64,000 nt of DNA from Cenococcum geophilum 1.58 (taxonomy: Eukaryota > Ascomycota > Dothideomycetes > Gloniales > Gloniaceae). The stretch lies in the NCBI GenBank assembly GCA_001692895.1, contig KV748183.1, positions 3,224,001-3,288,000 of the forward strand. Reading direction: 5' to 3'. Positions 47,701-60,549 of this stretch are shown here, one piece after another. The translations under genes were made by a program, and so were the position numbers. A model generated the notes under the pieces. The model searched no databases, was not told the DNA's origin, and saw only the letters and a program-made list of their open reading frames with translations. Position 1 is the first letter of the stretch; each line of letters begins with the position of its first letter.

Positions 47701-50700
47701 AAAGACTCTCCGTATTGCTGTTAAGCTAAAAATAATACTTCCTATAGGTGAGGTACGACAGTTCTAAGCACTATACGATAGCAGCGCCGAAATTAATCTT
47801 ATATAATATAATTTGGTAAAAGAGTATAAACTTATTCTATTATAAAGGTGGCGAAAACCTATTATAGGCTTTCTAGATAAGTATCGGATTAAACTATATA
47901 GTGCCTATAAGCTTATAGTGTTAGTAGCTAATATATATAACCGCATTAAGGTAGTTAGCCCGTAACCCTTTTAGGCAGCTAACTTTATAGGTTATAACCT
48001 TATCCTTAGATACCCTTAGCTAGTGGAAATAGATCCTAAAATACGCTTTAAGACTAAAGCCTTTAAATAGTAGAATAATAAAGATTTAGAAGGGCGTATA
48101 TTACTAATAAGCCTAAAGGATATCCTAGAGAATATAGCCCTAGGTAAAATAGTATACGCTCTATACCTAAAGGAATATTGGATCTAACCCCTATTTAATA
48201 GCAAGATAGGTATAGAGCCTAGTATAGGTAATAACCTCTTTATAATGAAGACCCTATAAAGAACTGTTAGATAGGTCGCAAAGATATTATAGGAAGGCGG
48301 CGATCTTAAGAATTTTATAAGATACTTTAACCGCTACGGGTTACTCTAGCTTAAGCAATATGCGGAGAGTATACTACGGCACCTTAAACGCTACGTTAAG
48401 GAGTTCCCTGCCCTTTACTAGCTATTATATAAAACGGTTTAACGTACGGTAGTAACTATGTACGAGTAACTACTATAGCGTATAACGCTGCCTATAAGCA
48501 TCCTAAGGGAGCTCTAAGACCTACCTAATGATAATATAGAGGATAAACGCGACCCTAATTTGTTAAATATTCTAGTAGGCCTAAGGGACTTACTAAGGGT
48601 ATTTTTGGGTAGGAGAGTAAAAGTCCTACCATAGAACTTGGAGTATAATTATGTAATTAATTTAGAAGAAGGTAAATAACCGCCGAACCTTTTTATCTAT
48701 AACCTCTTGCGTAAAGAGCTTAAGATNCTATANGAGTACCTTAANNGNTTACTAGAAAAGGGNTAGATCTAGCCTANTAAGTCGNCGTTAGGNNNNCNNA
48801 TCCTCTTTATCCTAAAACTAGATAGAACTATAAGGCTATATATAAACTATCGCGGTCTTAATAAGATTATAATTAAGAACTGTTACCTACTACCACTAGT
48901 TAGTAAAATGCTAGATTGACTATTTAGGGCGAAGATCTTTACAAAGCTAAATCTATAAGACGCCTACTATAGGCTCTGTATTAAAAAAGGGGATAAGTAG
49001 AAGACCGCTTTTAAGACCTAATATAGCCACTTTAAGTATTTAGTAATGCCTTTTGGGCTAGCTAATGCGCCTACGATATTCTAATTGTATATTTACAGAG
49101 CCTTAGGGGGACTAGTCGACCGTATATACGTCGTCTATTTAGATAATATCTTAATCTACTTAAAAGACGAGGATTAACACGAGTAATACGTCCGCGAAGT
49201 GCTGGAACGTTTAGATAATTAGGGCCTCTACGCTAAGGCGTTAAAGTACGTCTTTAATACTAAGTAGGTCGAGTTCCTAGGTTATATTATAATGCCTATA
49301 GGTGTAGTTATAGACCTAGTACGGGTATAGATAATCTAGGAGTGGCTAGAGCTAAAGAGCTACTAGGATGTTTAAGTATTCCTAGGCTTTACTAATTTCT
49401 ATAGGCGCTTTATTTATAACTACTCGGACGTTACCTAATACCTATTTAACTATATTACGGAAGCTTTTTAAGACCTAACCTAAGGAGCAAAAAGCTTAAA
49501 GGCGGTAAGAAAGAAAACTAAAAAGGGACTAACTAAATGGTATAAGCTATGGTTATAGCCTAAAAAGGTTTAAAAGGCCTTTTAGAAACTTCGCGCAAAG
49601 TTTACAAAAGCTTTATTACTATGGCATTTTAACCTAGATTAGCCATTAATAATAATCACTAATGCATCGAATTTTGCCTTTATTGGTATCCTATTATAAC
49701 TTAATAGGCATCCGGACGCTACCTAGCTCTATTAAAAACCAGTAGCATTTTATAGCAGAAAATTCTAGGGACCTAAAGTTAGGTATTATACCCATAACAA
49801 GGAACTACTGGCTATAGTTAACTGCTTTAAATAATAGCGACACTACCTTAAGCATGCGACCCATACCACTCGTATACTCTTAGATTACTATAATCTACAC
49901 TACTTTATAACTATAAAGGAGCTTATACCTTAATAAGCCAGATAGGCAGAGGAGCTTATATAATTTAATTTTAAGATTAAATATAAGCTAGGGAAAAACA
50001 ACCCTACTAATAGACCGTTATAATGGCCAGATTATACCAAAGGCTTTAAAACGGGAGAAGGAAAATAGATAATAGATATTTTATTCCCTATATTGCAGAA
50101 TAAGCTCCAGGTATAGGATACTTAAGCACCTATAGCTTTATACACCAAGTCTTAGGCGGTGCAAGCCCTATTAGTTTCCACTAACGTTTTAGCTAGTACC
50201 CAGTCCGTTACTAATAAGGGTCCAAATATACCTAGATAGGACGTCCCTAATACATTCTTAGAACCTAGTAATACACTATCCCTAATTGCTAAGCTATCCC
50301 CTTAAACTAATAGCGAAGCTATAGAGCAATCGGAACTCGGAGCCCTGTAATAACTAAAGGACTTTAACCTTATAGCGGCCTTCCTAATATACGCGCATTA
50401 AAGAGTTGCAAAATCTATAGTACTATCTAGTTTTATACTTAGAGCAGTATGGGATAAAATAGCTTTTACCCGGGAACTATCTAAAAGGTTAATAGATCTT
50501 ATCTATAAGGTATAACGGAGGGACGCTTCCTATGCTATTTTTAATGTAGAAGTAGACCGGAAATATAACGGAAAGGAAGCTGCTAGGCGCTACTATTAGG
50601 AACTAGACCCGATGGGCCTACTACGTAAAGGTAGTAAGGTTTAGGTGCTATAAGAAGCAAATCTACAATAGAAGATTCTTATAAAGAATTACAATAATCC

Positions 50701-52340
50701 TCTAGGCGGCTACTATGGTTAAGTAAAGATAGTAGAATTACTTTAACGCAAATACTATTGGCTAAGGCTTAATTAGGAAGTAAAGGAGTATATTAGCTAT
50801 TATAAGAAGTGTTAAGTATATAAGATCCGCAGGCATAAGCTATAGGGTCTACTTAAATTAGTTCCCCCTACTAGTAAGCTATAGCAATATTACGCCATAG
50901 ACTTTATTACGGATCTCCCGCTATCTAAAGATAGCTAAGGACGAACATATAATTTGGTCCTTGTACTTATTAATAGGTTTTTAAAGTACGTCTAATACCT
51001 TCCTGTTAATAAGACGATTAATATATAAGAGCTTACCAACCTAATTAAGGAGAAATACTTTCTTAAAGTAGATTAGCCGCACTCTATTATCACTAATAGG
51101 GGCAGCGTCTTTATAAGTTAGTACTGGTCGGATCTATACTTCCATTTAAAGATAGACTATTATTATAGTACGGCTTTTTACCCGTAGATGGATGGGTAAA
51201 CGGAACGCCAAAACTAGGAACTGGAGTTTTACCTACGGATATATTTAAACTATTAGCAAGACAACTAGTACGAGCTACTTCCGTACGCGGAGTATGCTTA
51301 TAATTTAAAATAATATATATTATATAAGTATACACTAATCCAGATTACCTATAGCGTCCGACTATTTGGGTTTAATAGTATACCTAACGATTACTAGCTA
51401 AGGCTATATAATTAGTTATAGGATCCTACCGGGAAGTTTAAGGATATCTACTAAAGAGTATAGGGATACCTTTAGAAATAGAAGGAGTAATAAAAGTATA
51501 TAAAGCAGAGCCTATAAGATGCCCAAGAGCAATAGAGACTTTAGTATAACCGTAAGCAATAGGATAAGCATTTTAGAGTAGGCGATAAGGTTCTATTACG
51601 TTTAATAAATATTAAGACCCGTTAACTATTAAAGAAGCTTAATATAAGATACCTAGGTCCCTTTTAAGTTAAGGAATGAATTAGTAAGCTAGCCTATTGT
51701 CTCTAGTTACCCCTATCTATAGCCTATATATATTTAGTATTTTATATAAACCTACTAGAGCTATAATATAGACCACCGCTGGAAAAGAACTTCCGTCTAG
51801 GCCTAATTAAACACCCTAAGGTAGTGGGCGAGCGGTATAAGGTTAAAGCTATACTATGCTATAAGTCTGTTAAGAACAAGCTTTAATTTAAAGTTAAATG
51901 GCTAGGCTAGCCCGCTAAGGACTCTATATAGGAACTAAAAGATTACCTTAATTATTATAAAGATATTCTAAAAGAATATTAGGACTAAGGTCTATAATCT
52001 ATAAGTTATAGAAAGCGCTTTAATACTATAGTGTTATCGCGACCTATAAAGAAAGCTCGCGAAAAGAGTAAATAGGTTAAATTGGATAGGGAATGGACAA
52101 GCTCCAGAAACTATAAGGATTAGGGCTATAGCCTAAGGCAGAACTGGTCCTTAGCCTTTTTACGTATATAGTATAGAATTAATAGGGCATTTTACTAGAA
52201 TTATATACTTATTAATTAATCTATACTAGGAATACTATTCTTAGGGCTTTTAAGCCCTTCCTAAAAGCCTTCTAAGGCCTTCCTAAGCACCTAATTAAGG
52301 TCCTTAATTGCTACTATATATAAGAACGAATCCTAAAAGT
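47700..52340 (+). pseudogene. Gypsy-3 pol: protease, RT, RNase H, integrase, chromodomain
   Basis: Protease-like ALYDSSAEINLI at 47767-47802. RT from about 48640 across ambiguous bases (48727-48799), with NYRGLNKI near 48850 and active site YVVYLDNILIYL at 49127-49162 (second catalytic Asp now Asn). RNase H with ITNASNFAFIGILL near 49660-49700. Integrase with GGYYG/HHCC region (50705-50820), YAIDFITDLPLS (50890-50930) and P*MDG*TERQN at 51182-51215. Chromodomain-like FKVK*LG*PAKDSI*ELKDYLNYY at about 51890-51960, with stops at the conserved Trp sites. A basic tail runs to about 52340. Confidence 0.9.
48727..48799. other. Cluster of ambiguous bases (N) in Gypsy-3 RT
   Basis: About 14 unresolved positions in 73 bases, consistent with a repeat that was hard to assemble. 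Exact reading of RT here is not possible. Confidence 1.
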
Positions 52341-54357
52341 CTAAACCACAAATACCTAATCTAAAAAGCCACTATGCCTTATTATCAGGAGTAGGATTAG
52401 TATCTATTAGGCTACTAAGTAATGGCTAATAAGAATGGGATCTAAATACCTTAATAGGCATATAAGTAGGCATAAAAACAGGGGTAGGATAATAAGGTAT
52501 AGCTAGAGCAGAGACTCTTAAACGCTTAATACTAATATTAGGTCCAAACCAATACTAACAAAGCTCTTACGGCGTAAGCTTATAGTTAATAAAGATATAC
52601 TTAAGCCCAGAATAAACAGAGATGTTAGCTGGCTGGCATAGTCTAGAACCACCGAGACCTTGCTACGGCAACTGTTAGTTACCTATTTACTAGGTACCTA
52701 AAGGGTAACCTACCTAATACCGCATTATGTTATACTCTTTCGAAACTTAATACGCATACGCGAACTCCTTTCTATAGTAAACAGCGACCTTCTTTTTATC
52801 ACCCCCATCCTATACCCTATCCTTAGTATACTAATCTTACTCTCGCATTAGGCGTTACTAGCTAGCTTGCTAGGAATTATAGGCGGTATAGATAGCTATA
52901 GCATAGTCTTAAATTCGACTAAGACGTTTAGCATTAGCGCTAGAGTAAGACAAAGCCCGGGCAATATAGTAGTTAAGGACATTAAAGGATTGTCGCTACT
53001 TAGGCCTAGGCTATTAAAGCTTAAAGTTAGTAATAGAAATCTATTAAGGATAGAAAAGCTTACCTTAACGTAACTGCCGCTCTTAGTACGTATGCATTAA
53101 TTATAAGGACTAAAGGTATTAGATCTAACGCAGTGCGTCTTATTATAAGCCTCTAAAATCCTATTATTAGATTTCTAGTCTTTTAAAGACATATAGGCAA
53201 AATTATTTAGGTAGGACTAGCACTAGTTACGAGTTAGCGGAGGTTAGGGTTCTATATATAAAGGCAGGGCTAAGATACGCTGTGAAATTTACTTAAAAGA
53301 GCAGTTAGTAGGAGAACAAAGAGGTATATTGAATTGATAATAAAAAAAGAAAATCTTAATAATATATTAAAGATACGTCTAAATTAAACGAAGGTTAATA
53401 ATAGGAAGTAAGGTGTTAAGGAAAAGGATTAAGCTTGATAAGTAAAGTGTCTTTATACTTTACTGTCTAATACCCTTTTAGTAAATAGCCGCAACCTTGC
53501 CGATATAACTCCGTTATAATAGCGCTATTTAGAAGAAAGGAAACACGCGTATAAGTTATTTAACTATTACTTCCTTAGAAAAACTAACTATGCGGCTAGG
53601 GGAAGGCAATTAAAATATTAAATTAAAGACGTATATGGGTTAAATTAGACCTAAAACAATACTATAGTATTAAAGAATAACGTTATAGACGTTCTTGACA
53701 ATCGTATAATAGCTATAATTACTATTGCAAAATGTCCCTATTTGCTAGGTAGTAGAGCTACGCCAAATATACGGCATAGGACCACCAGATTTAAAACCAT
53801 ATATACTAAATCTTAAGAGATAAGTCTCTTTAACTAACTAATTAATACCCTAACCGTATTTAATAGCCTAAGGGTAAATATAGAAGTAATGTATTAGTGA
53901 CGTAGGGGATTATAAGAAAAGATTGTAGACTATATTTTAGTAGTTAAAGACGATAGTAAGCTAAGGCTTTATATATTAAAATCCTATACTAAAGGTTCTA
54001 TGGAACTATACTAGAACACTAAATTGCCTATAATACTTGTAATTAATTATAGACTGGTATAAAGGCTTAAAAGCAGAGTTGCATAAAAATCCCTATATTA
54101 GCCTAGGTAGTTACCGGCATGCTTCTAGTAGGCTTTTAATAGGTCTCCTAGTAATCCTTACGTTTTTTCTCTAGTTATATTTTTTTCTTATTAAGGTTTT
54201 TTAGGAGTTTAAAGTAGGGGTTAGATAGATAGATAATATATAGCGGCATACTAATACCTCTTTAATATCTCTCCGAACCTCTTCCGGGATAAGCCCTTAT
54301 AATCTCCCTACTGTAAGGTAATAGCGATTGGGGGCCAACTGTAAGAAGGGGGGGTAA
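52340..54357. other. Extra 3' region of Gypsy-3, unassigned, possible ORF
   Basis: About 2 kb between pol and the 3' LTR. On the plus strand one frame from about 52500 to 53073 has only four stops in 190 codons, including a 69-codon stop-free run at 52867-53073 (MLGIIGGIDSYSIVLN...). The frame in exact antisense register also reads protein-like (for example KKKVAVYYRKEFAYAY, complement of about 52755-52805) but with stops at about 12% of codons. No known domain is recognised on either strand. 53340-54340 shows nothing beyond AT-rich sequence and the polypurine tract. Confidence 0.45.
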
Positions 54358-54572
54358 TATAAGGGATATTATTGCGGATACCTTAGGTTGCCCTTAGGAT
54401 AACCCCTAGACGCCCCTTAAATAGTCGCCAGTCACGTACTAAAGGTATATGCCCGTAGTATATAGTCTCCACAATCCTAGAGGCCTTACCTCCTTAAGGA
54501 TTCGTCTCTCTTACCAATCTATCCTATTTCAATCGTGTCCTTATGGCCCCCTGTCTACAAGATCCCCTTATA
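54358..54572 (+). repeat. Gypsy-3 3' LTR (215 bp)
   Basis: Full-length match to 45678-45892. Preceded by the G7 polypurine tract. Confidence 0.93.
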
Positions 54573-54577
54573 TTAAC

Positions 54578-57500
54578 TCTATTCTTAATAGCGGCAATAA
54601 ATTACTCTTTAAAATTAATAAGGTATTAGCGATTTTATAATCCCTTTAGGCAACCTTTGCCGCGTTATAGTTATAGTATATCTACTATAATTATATTAGG
54701 ATTATAGTCGCCTTTTAAAGCATATTAGTTATAGTTTTCCTTTATAGTATTTTTTAGGGTATCCTATAAAGTCTTAAAACTATTATCTTTATAGTAAGGC
54801 TTAATAATAGTTAAATGGAATTAAGTGGGTCTATAAGGCATTTAAATAGTATAAGTTTAACTATTAATTATAATAAGTTAATATAGGCCTAACTACCCTT
54901 CCTTTTTACACTATATACGTACCTTAAACTAAAGTGGCAGATTAAGTATAGTTAAGGTATTTAGGCTATTTCTTATTCCTAGTATATTGTTAACCTAGCG
55001 TATAGCGTAGAGACGTTATACCTCCTTTATTGCCTTATAAATAGCCTTAGCTTATTATATAATAAAGGGAAATAGTAAAGAATTATTAATTATTTAAGGG
55101 TAAGCGCTAAAGACTAGTAATATAGGTATAAGTCTATTTAGGCTAGCGGAATTATTAATAGCTTTAATAGCTATTTATAAGGTAAGTTCTTTACTAGCGT
55201 CCTTTAGTTCTAAAGAGATAATTTTATATACGCGGCGTAATAGCGCGTAATATTATTCTACTTTTTTAATACTATTATATGCCTTAATAGGGACTTCCTT
55301 AACCTTAATTGCTATTGCCTTTATCTATTATTAAAACTTTATAGATAAGAAGTCCTTTTCTATATTATAGATAATTTAATTAAGGGGTTCTAGGTAGATA
55401 TTAATCTAGTATAATTAAAGGGTATTTTATATATTTCTAGCTAATATATCCTTTAGGAAACATGCGGCTTAAAAGGAAATTAAGAAGTTAATAACTTAGA
55501 GTACTAGCTTACCGCTAAGATATATAATAATAATAATAATATAGAAGTTAAAGTTATAGCTATTTTTAAGGGTAAACTTAAATCGGCTAGGGGACTTCTA
55601 GTTTATTTAGTAGTAATAATAGTACTTTATAAGATACTTAATTGCCTTAATCTTAACTTTATAGCCTACTTATTAAAGAACCCTAAGTAATTAATAAATA
55701 GATAGGTGGCTAAAATAATGGTATAGTTGGCGTAACTTTAACTTTATTAAGTAGTTTTAAGTAATACTCTTTTCTAGTTAATAAAGGAGTAACTAGGGGT
55801 AACCCTACTTGCGTATAATAGGCACCTAATTATTTCCCTAAATAAGTATATTCTTAAGGTTATTAAGCTTAACGCCTAATTAATTTATATCTTTAATATA
55901 AAATAGAAATAGGGTATTTATAGGAATAATATAAAAAGTAATATACCCTAAGGGGGTTTAAACCCTAATTATGCTAAAAAAGATTATAGTACCCTTACTA
56001 AAACAAACTATATATTAGCCTGCTATTAAATAGTTAATCTAAATAGAGCTATTAAGCTACTAAAGGGCTTAAACTTAAAGTTCTTCTACTATAGATACTT
56101 TTGCGGCTCTAGTGTCTAGTATAATACTATAAAAAACATTCGCCGAGTATCTATTATTAAAGGAGAATGTAAAACTCTCCCTTAGCTTATTAAAGATATC
56201 TAACTTTATAATAGAGTGGAGTGTAGATTAGTTATTAAGAATAGCAACGGTTTATATACTATTTACCTTACCATACTTAGTAAAGTATTAGTTAGGAAAG
56301 TGGCTCTTAATTTCTATATCTATAAGAAGCTATTTAGTTTTATTAACTTTACCCTTAAGATCTTTTATACCTTTATATTAAACTAGGAAGCTTTAAAAGT
56401 AGGCTATAGTAACCTTATAATTTCTAATACTTCTTACGCTTTAGTAAAACTTATTATATACCTCCTTTTGCTTATTAAGAAAGTGCCTAGTTAACTAGTA
56501 GTTTAGCTTCTTATAAACGTAGCACTTCTTTTAGTAATTACTTCGAAATAAACTTCTATAAGGACCTCCACGGTTGCCTTATAGTTGACGTTAATTATAC
56601 CCTTTACTATAGTCCCTACCGCAACTACTATATATTTAATTAGTCCAGTTATAGTTATATTAGTCGGCCGGGTCGTTTAGGTTAATTAAAGTAAACTAAA
56701 GTTAGGCGTTAAATTGCTGTACTTTTTAAGAGCGTAGAGCAGTACTAATAGAAGATCTTAGTTAAGCATATACTCCTTTATAAGTATTTGCAGGATTAAA
56801 GAGAGTAAGGTTATATTCTTTAACGCCTTAGTATACGTTAATAACTTAATCATATAGGCTGAAATCCTTTTAATATAATTTAGATAAACTACGCTGAATT
56901 GTCTAAAGTCGATTAAAGAGCTTTTAAAGATAATTAAGCTAGGGGATACCTGGGTTTGTAGCAATAATCCTTAAAAAGGTAGTCTCTTTCTATTTTAACA
57001 TATACTGCTGCTTATTTTCTTCTATTTTAAAGTGGTATCTTAACTTATATATTATGCGGTTAAAATTATATCCTTTTTTACTAAATAATTATAATAGAAG
57101 GTACTAGTTTAGCCCTTAAGCATAACGGAATAGGCGTTATAGTATTAATTAGACTCTATTCCTACCTTCTAGTAATAGTTATAGAAGATATATAGTTTTA
57201 AATTAAGAATATTATATAATTCCCTACTAAACTTCTTCTTCTAATCTAAATAGAGCTTTATAAGCTTTATAAGCAATTTTAAACTGCCCCTAATTTAAGA
57301 TTAAAATAGAGGAGGTAGGGGTTGCATTATAGGCTATAGTAGGGACGTAGGTCTAGTTAGTAGAGTTTAAAGGTTATTAAATCGCAAAGCAATAGGATCC
57401 TATACCTGCTCTTATTAGGGTATAGTATTTAACATTAAAGTTACGGGTTGAATTGGATATAGAGGAGTTAAAGGTAGAAGTAGATTTGTCTCTAGAGGTA

Positions 57501-57846
57501 TATTACTTAGATTTTATCGTAAGTTAAGCTTCCTTATAGTGCGTAATTGGTGCTTAATCTCTTATAAAGTCTATTTGTGCTCTTCTTTTACGTTAATAAC
57601 CTGCTCCTAAATATTATCTTTAATAGTACCCCCATCTATAGGTATAAAGACTTTATACTCCCGTAAGAAGTTACGGAAGTCTTATATAATATCCTTCTTT
57701 ATAGGAGTCTATGTTCCCTTTATCCATCTAATAAAGTCCTCCCTTACATAGTACTATAGTATAGTGTTGTTGTATTTACTGTCTTTATAGTATACTATAC
57801 GGTATAATAAGAATCCGTTTAAGTCTTACTAATTAATATCTTTAAG
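54578..57846 (-). pseudogene. Copia-D integrase, protease and gag (middle piece)
   Basis: Complement of the Copia-1 order: linker at about 54640-54760, integrase at about 54850-55700, protease GIILDTRAA-type block near 56105-56150, zinc-knuckle region about 56480-56570 and gag to 57846. Ends at the Copia-5 insertion; 60982-61429 holds the 5' remainder. RIP-type stops throughout. Confidence 0.78.
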
Positions 57847-57851
57847 GCTAG

Positions 57852-58021
57852 TGTCGGAACGTTAATCACGTGACGTAGTCACGAGACTACGAAGCGAGAC
57901 TAACTGTCTGACCTTGGAGCAACCCCTTTCTTTTAAAAACAATTAACTACCAACTTCAACACCGCATACGTACCACTATAAGTAATATTTGTGCACGTTA
58001 ATAAAGCGAGTTATACCGACA
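57852..58021 (+). repeat. Copia-5 5' LTR (170 bp)
   Basis: Begins TGTCGGAACG and ends TATACCGACA. Hairpin gtagtc-acga-gactac at 57875-57890. Confidence 0.93.
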
Positions 58022-58062
58022 CTGATCAGTAGACGTATAGATTAGGAAATACGCAATAGCAA

Positions 58063-58560
58063 AGCTCGAAACTATGTATTAGCTTAACTGCTAACGCGTT
58101 AGATCGCAGAGCTATCGCCCTATTTTAGTTAAAGGAGAAAGCTACGTTACCCTTAAAGCTTGAGACCATGTATTAGCTTACTAACGCGTAAGATCACCTA
58201 GAGAATCGTATCTTTACTTAAAGAGAGCTATGTTACCCCTTAAAGCTCAAGACTACGCATTAACTTAACTGTTAACGCGTTAGATCGCCTAGAGGACCTT
58301 AAAGCTCGAGACTACGTATTAGCTTAACTGCTAACGCGTAAGATCGCCTAGAGGACCGTATCTTTACTAAGAATCGTCTACAGTATCTAAGAACTGTAGA
58401 TTCGTTAATAGGACACGTATATACCCGGAAGACACTACCCTTAAAGCTCGAGACCACGTATTAGCTTAACCGCCAACGCGTTAGATCGCCTAGAGGATTA
58501 TATCTTTACTAAGAATCGTCTTTAGTCTTTAAAAACTGTAGATTTGTCAAGGGGACACGT
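58063..58560 (+). repeat. Copia-5 leader repeats (five irregular copies)
   Basis: The unit gctcgagactacgtattagc followed by ttaactgctaacgcgttagatcgcctagag occurs at about 58063, 58157, 58244, 58303 and 58446 with variable spacers. The spacers include a second repeat, tatctttactaagaatcgtc. Confidence 0.8.
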
Positions 58561-58569
58561 ACACACCCT

Positions 58570-58705
58570 TACACCCTTATCTCTCAACCTTGACCTTAAC
58601 CTCAACCTCAATCTCTACCTTACCCTTAACCTTAACCCCTGACCTCGACCATAACCCTTAACCTCGACCCCAACCTTGACCTCAACCTTAACCTTAACCT
58701 TAAAC
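58570..58705 (+). repeat. Degenerate (C)CCTTAACC-type repeat in the Copia-5 leader
   Basis: About 135 bases of imperfect accttaacc / acctcaacc / acccttaacc units. They resemble a degenerate telomere-type repeat, but they lie inside an LTR element between leader and gag. A shorter counterpart follows the Copia-B leader repeats near 25140-25210. Confidence 0.7.
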
Positions 58706-58710
58706 TATAA

Positions 58711-60260
58711 CACGACAATATAGAAATTAATTAGAAGAAGAGAATTACTAAGTATAGATATAGAATTAATATAGACAAGGCTATAAAGGATAAACTAGTA
58801 GAGTTTGTAGAAATAATAATATATCTAATATAAGACCTCATGGACAACGACTTATGGTACATTTTTTGGGAGCAGTTTAAGGGGTTTATAGTAGAGAGCT
58901 TTAAGAAGATACGCATAGATATTAGATCTAAGCTACGAAGATATCTCCTTAAAAGAGGTGTTTATATAGGCAGATGTACTAGCAGAATTACTATATCTAA
59001 GCTGTTATTTAAAGTTATATAAGAAGAAAAGCTGCATTAATAAACAGATAAGGAGATCGTAGTAACCATTAGGGAGTTAGCAGAACCACTAGCTTTAAGA
59101 GCACTATAAGATAGGCTAAACCACGCTTATAACGGTCTATCGGGTTAGCCTATAGCTATAGTTACAATACTACCTAGGTCTACTGCACTAACTGCTACCT
59201 AATAGTAGTATACCCTATTATAACCTACCTCTACACAGAATTAGCAACTATCGCCTACAATAACTACCTCTTCTCTAGCAACTGCTCCTACCCCACTACT
59301 AGCTGCTTCGCCAATTCCACTAGCTATTCTAACTACTACTACCCCACCTAGTCCTCCTCCTGCCCAGTATCCTTACCCTAGTACTACCAACCTTAACCCT
59401 AACTTCGTTAAACCGACGACTACCCTTATAGCTATAACACCTTAAATACCTATTGTATCTGCACCAGCTACTCCACTAATTCCACTAGCTATTTCAACTG
59501 CTACACTACCAGTTATCCCAATCGCTGCACCGCTAGCTACCCTAATCGCTGCACCACTAGCTACTCCGGTCGCTACCCCCACTGCCCCTACTACCCCTAC
59601 TACCCCTCCCGGTCTTTAATCCTCCAATTATAACCAATTACTATAGTTAAGAGAGCGGCAACTACAGCAGCCGTAGCAACCGCAGCAGCTATATACATAT
59701 ATACCACCTAAACCGGCCGTGCCTAGTATAGAGCAAGGACCTAGGCAAGGACCTAGATACAGCAAGGAGGTGGCTATAATTATAAAGATTTATATAGACT
59801 TCCGTATAAACCGCATTCTTATAAATAAGCTGGCTACTGCTTGCTAGGGAGTGCCAATATGCCGTATCGCTGTCTCTAACCCTTTAGAAGATCTCTCTTA
59901 GTTAATTAATAAGTTACGGTCTTTAATTGTTATATAGAAGAAGGAACACCCCAGTTAGGGGGTGTATACTACCTTTACGGATCGCCGCTACTATAATTAA
60001 GATTAAGGCCAAAACCGCAATTGAAACAACCGAGACTACAGCCGTAACTATAAAGGGGTGGGTTAAATAATAAACTATAAGGTATTGCCTGGGTATATAG
60101 TAGGGAGTAGGCAATACCCTTATATAGGAGAAAGAGAGAGACAAACTAATAGGGGAGGAAGGAGGCTGACTACCTATAATACCTTACACACGCCTACCTA
60201 TTTACACCGCCAAGACACTAGTATCTAATATCCGCAGTGTCTGATATCTATAATATCTGC
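58711..60260 (+). pseudogene. Copia-5 gag-like ORF with Pro/Thr-rich linker
   Basis: Plus-strand frame from about 58711. The segment 58738-59108 has at most one or two stops and includes MDNDLWYIFWEQFKGFIVES, KLRRYLLKRGVYIGRC and RELAEPLALRAL. It is followed by a low-complexity linker rich in Pro, Thr and Ala (about 59160-59615), then EVAIIIKIYIDFRINRILINK and a degenerate tail. The layout is capsid, linker, nucleic-acid-binding tail. No CCHC motif is clear. Function is inferred from position only. Confidence 0.6.
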
Positions 60261-60297
60261 AAGATCCGCAATATTAATAATATCCGCAATATTTGTA

Positions 60298-60510
60298 ATG
60301 TCCGCAATTCTCTACACTAATTTGAAGTCTTTATATAACTATCTCGTCCGACGAGGAACTACGCAAGAGAAACGCTTAATAATTAATATTAATAGAGATA
60401 CTAACCCTGCGGACGCTATAATAAAGGGTAAGCCTTATACGGCACTATTATGGCTTATTAACATGAACCGAGTTAAATTACGGGCCGTAGGGTAGGTTAA
60501 ACGAATGGAT
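60298..60510 (+). pseudogene. Copia RNase H tail in Copia-5
   Basis: Stop-free from 60298 to 60495: ILYTNLKSLYNYLVRRGTTQ and TNPADAIIKGKPYTALLWLI. This corresponds to the end of Copia RNase H (catalytic YTD block and NPADAxTK block, here YTN and NPADAII), matching the C-terminal blocks of Copia-1 near 9290-9500. The rest of pol is absent upstream, consistent with internal deletion. Confidence 0.85.
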
Positions 60511-60549
60511 TCGGCTTCGGTAGGTACGGACTTATACTATACAAAGCCA

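Larger units (their letters stand above)
45678..54572 (+). mobile_element. Gypsy-3: complete chromodomain Gypsy element with a 2-kb extra 3' region
   Basis: 215-bp LTRs (45678-45892 and 54358-54572), target duplication ttaac at 45673-45677 and 54573-54577, polypurine tract agaagggggggtaa just before the 3' LTR. Length 8.9 kb. The LTRs differ at about 21 sites, all transitions. It sits in Copia-D between RT and integrase; the undisturbed site is visible in Copia-1 near 7915. Between the end of pol (about 52340) and the polypurine tract lie 2 kb that typical Gypsy elements do not have. Confidence 0.95.

Noticed and set aside
58570-58705. Genuine chromosome end or telomere
   Set aside because: The repeat is degenerate, only about 135 bases long, and enclosed by two LTRs with a target duplication, so it is part of Copia-5.
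59923-60144. 73-codon minus-strand open frame in Copia-5
   Set aside because: The element reads on the plus strand here between gag and RNase H; the antisense frame has no family features.
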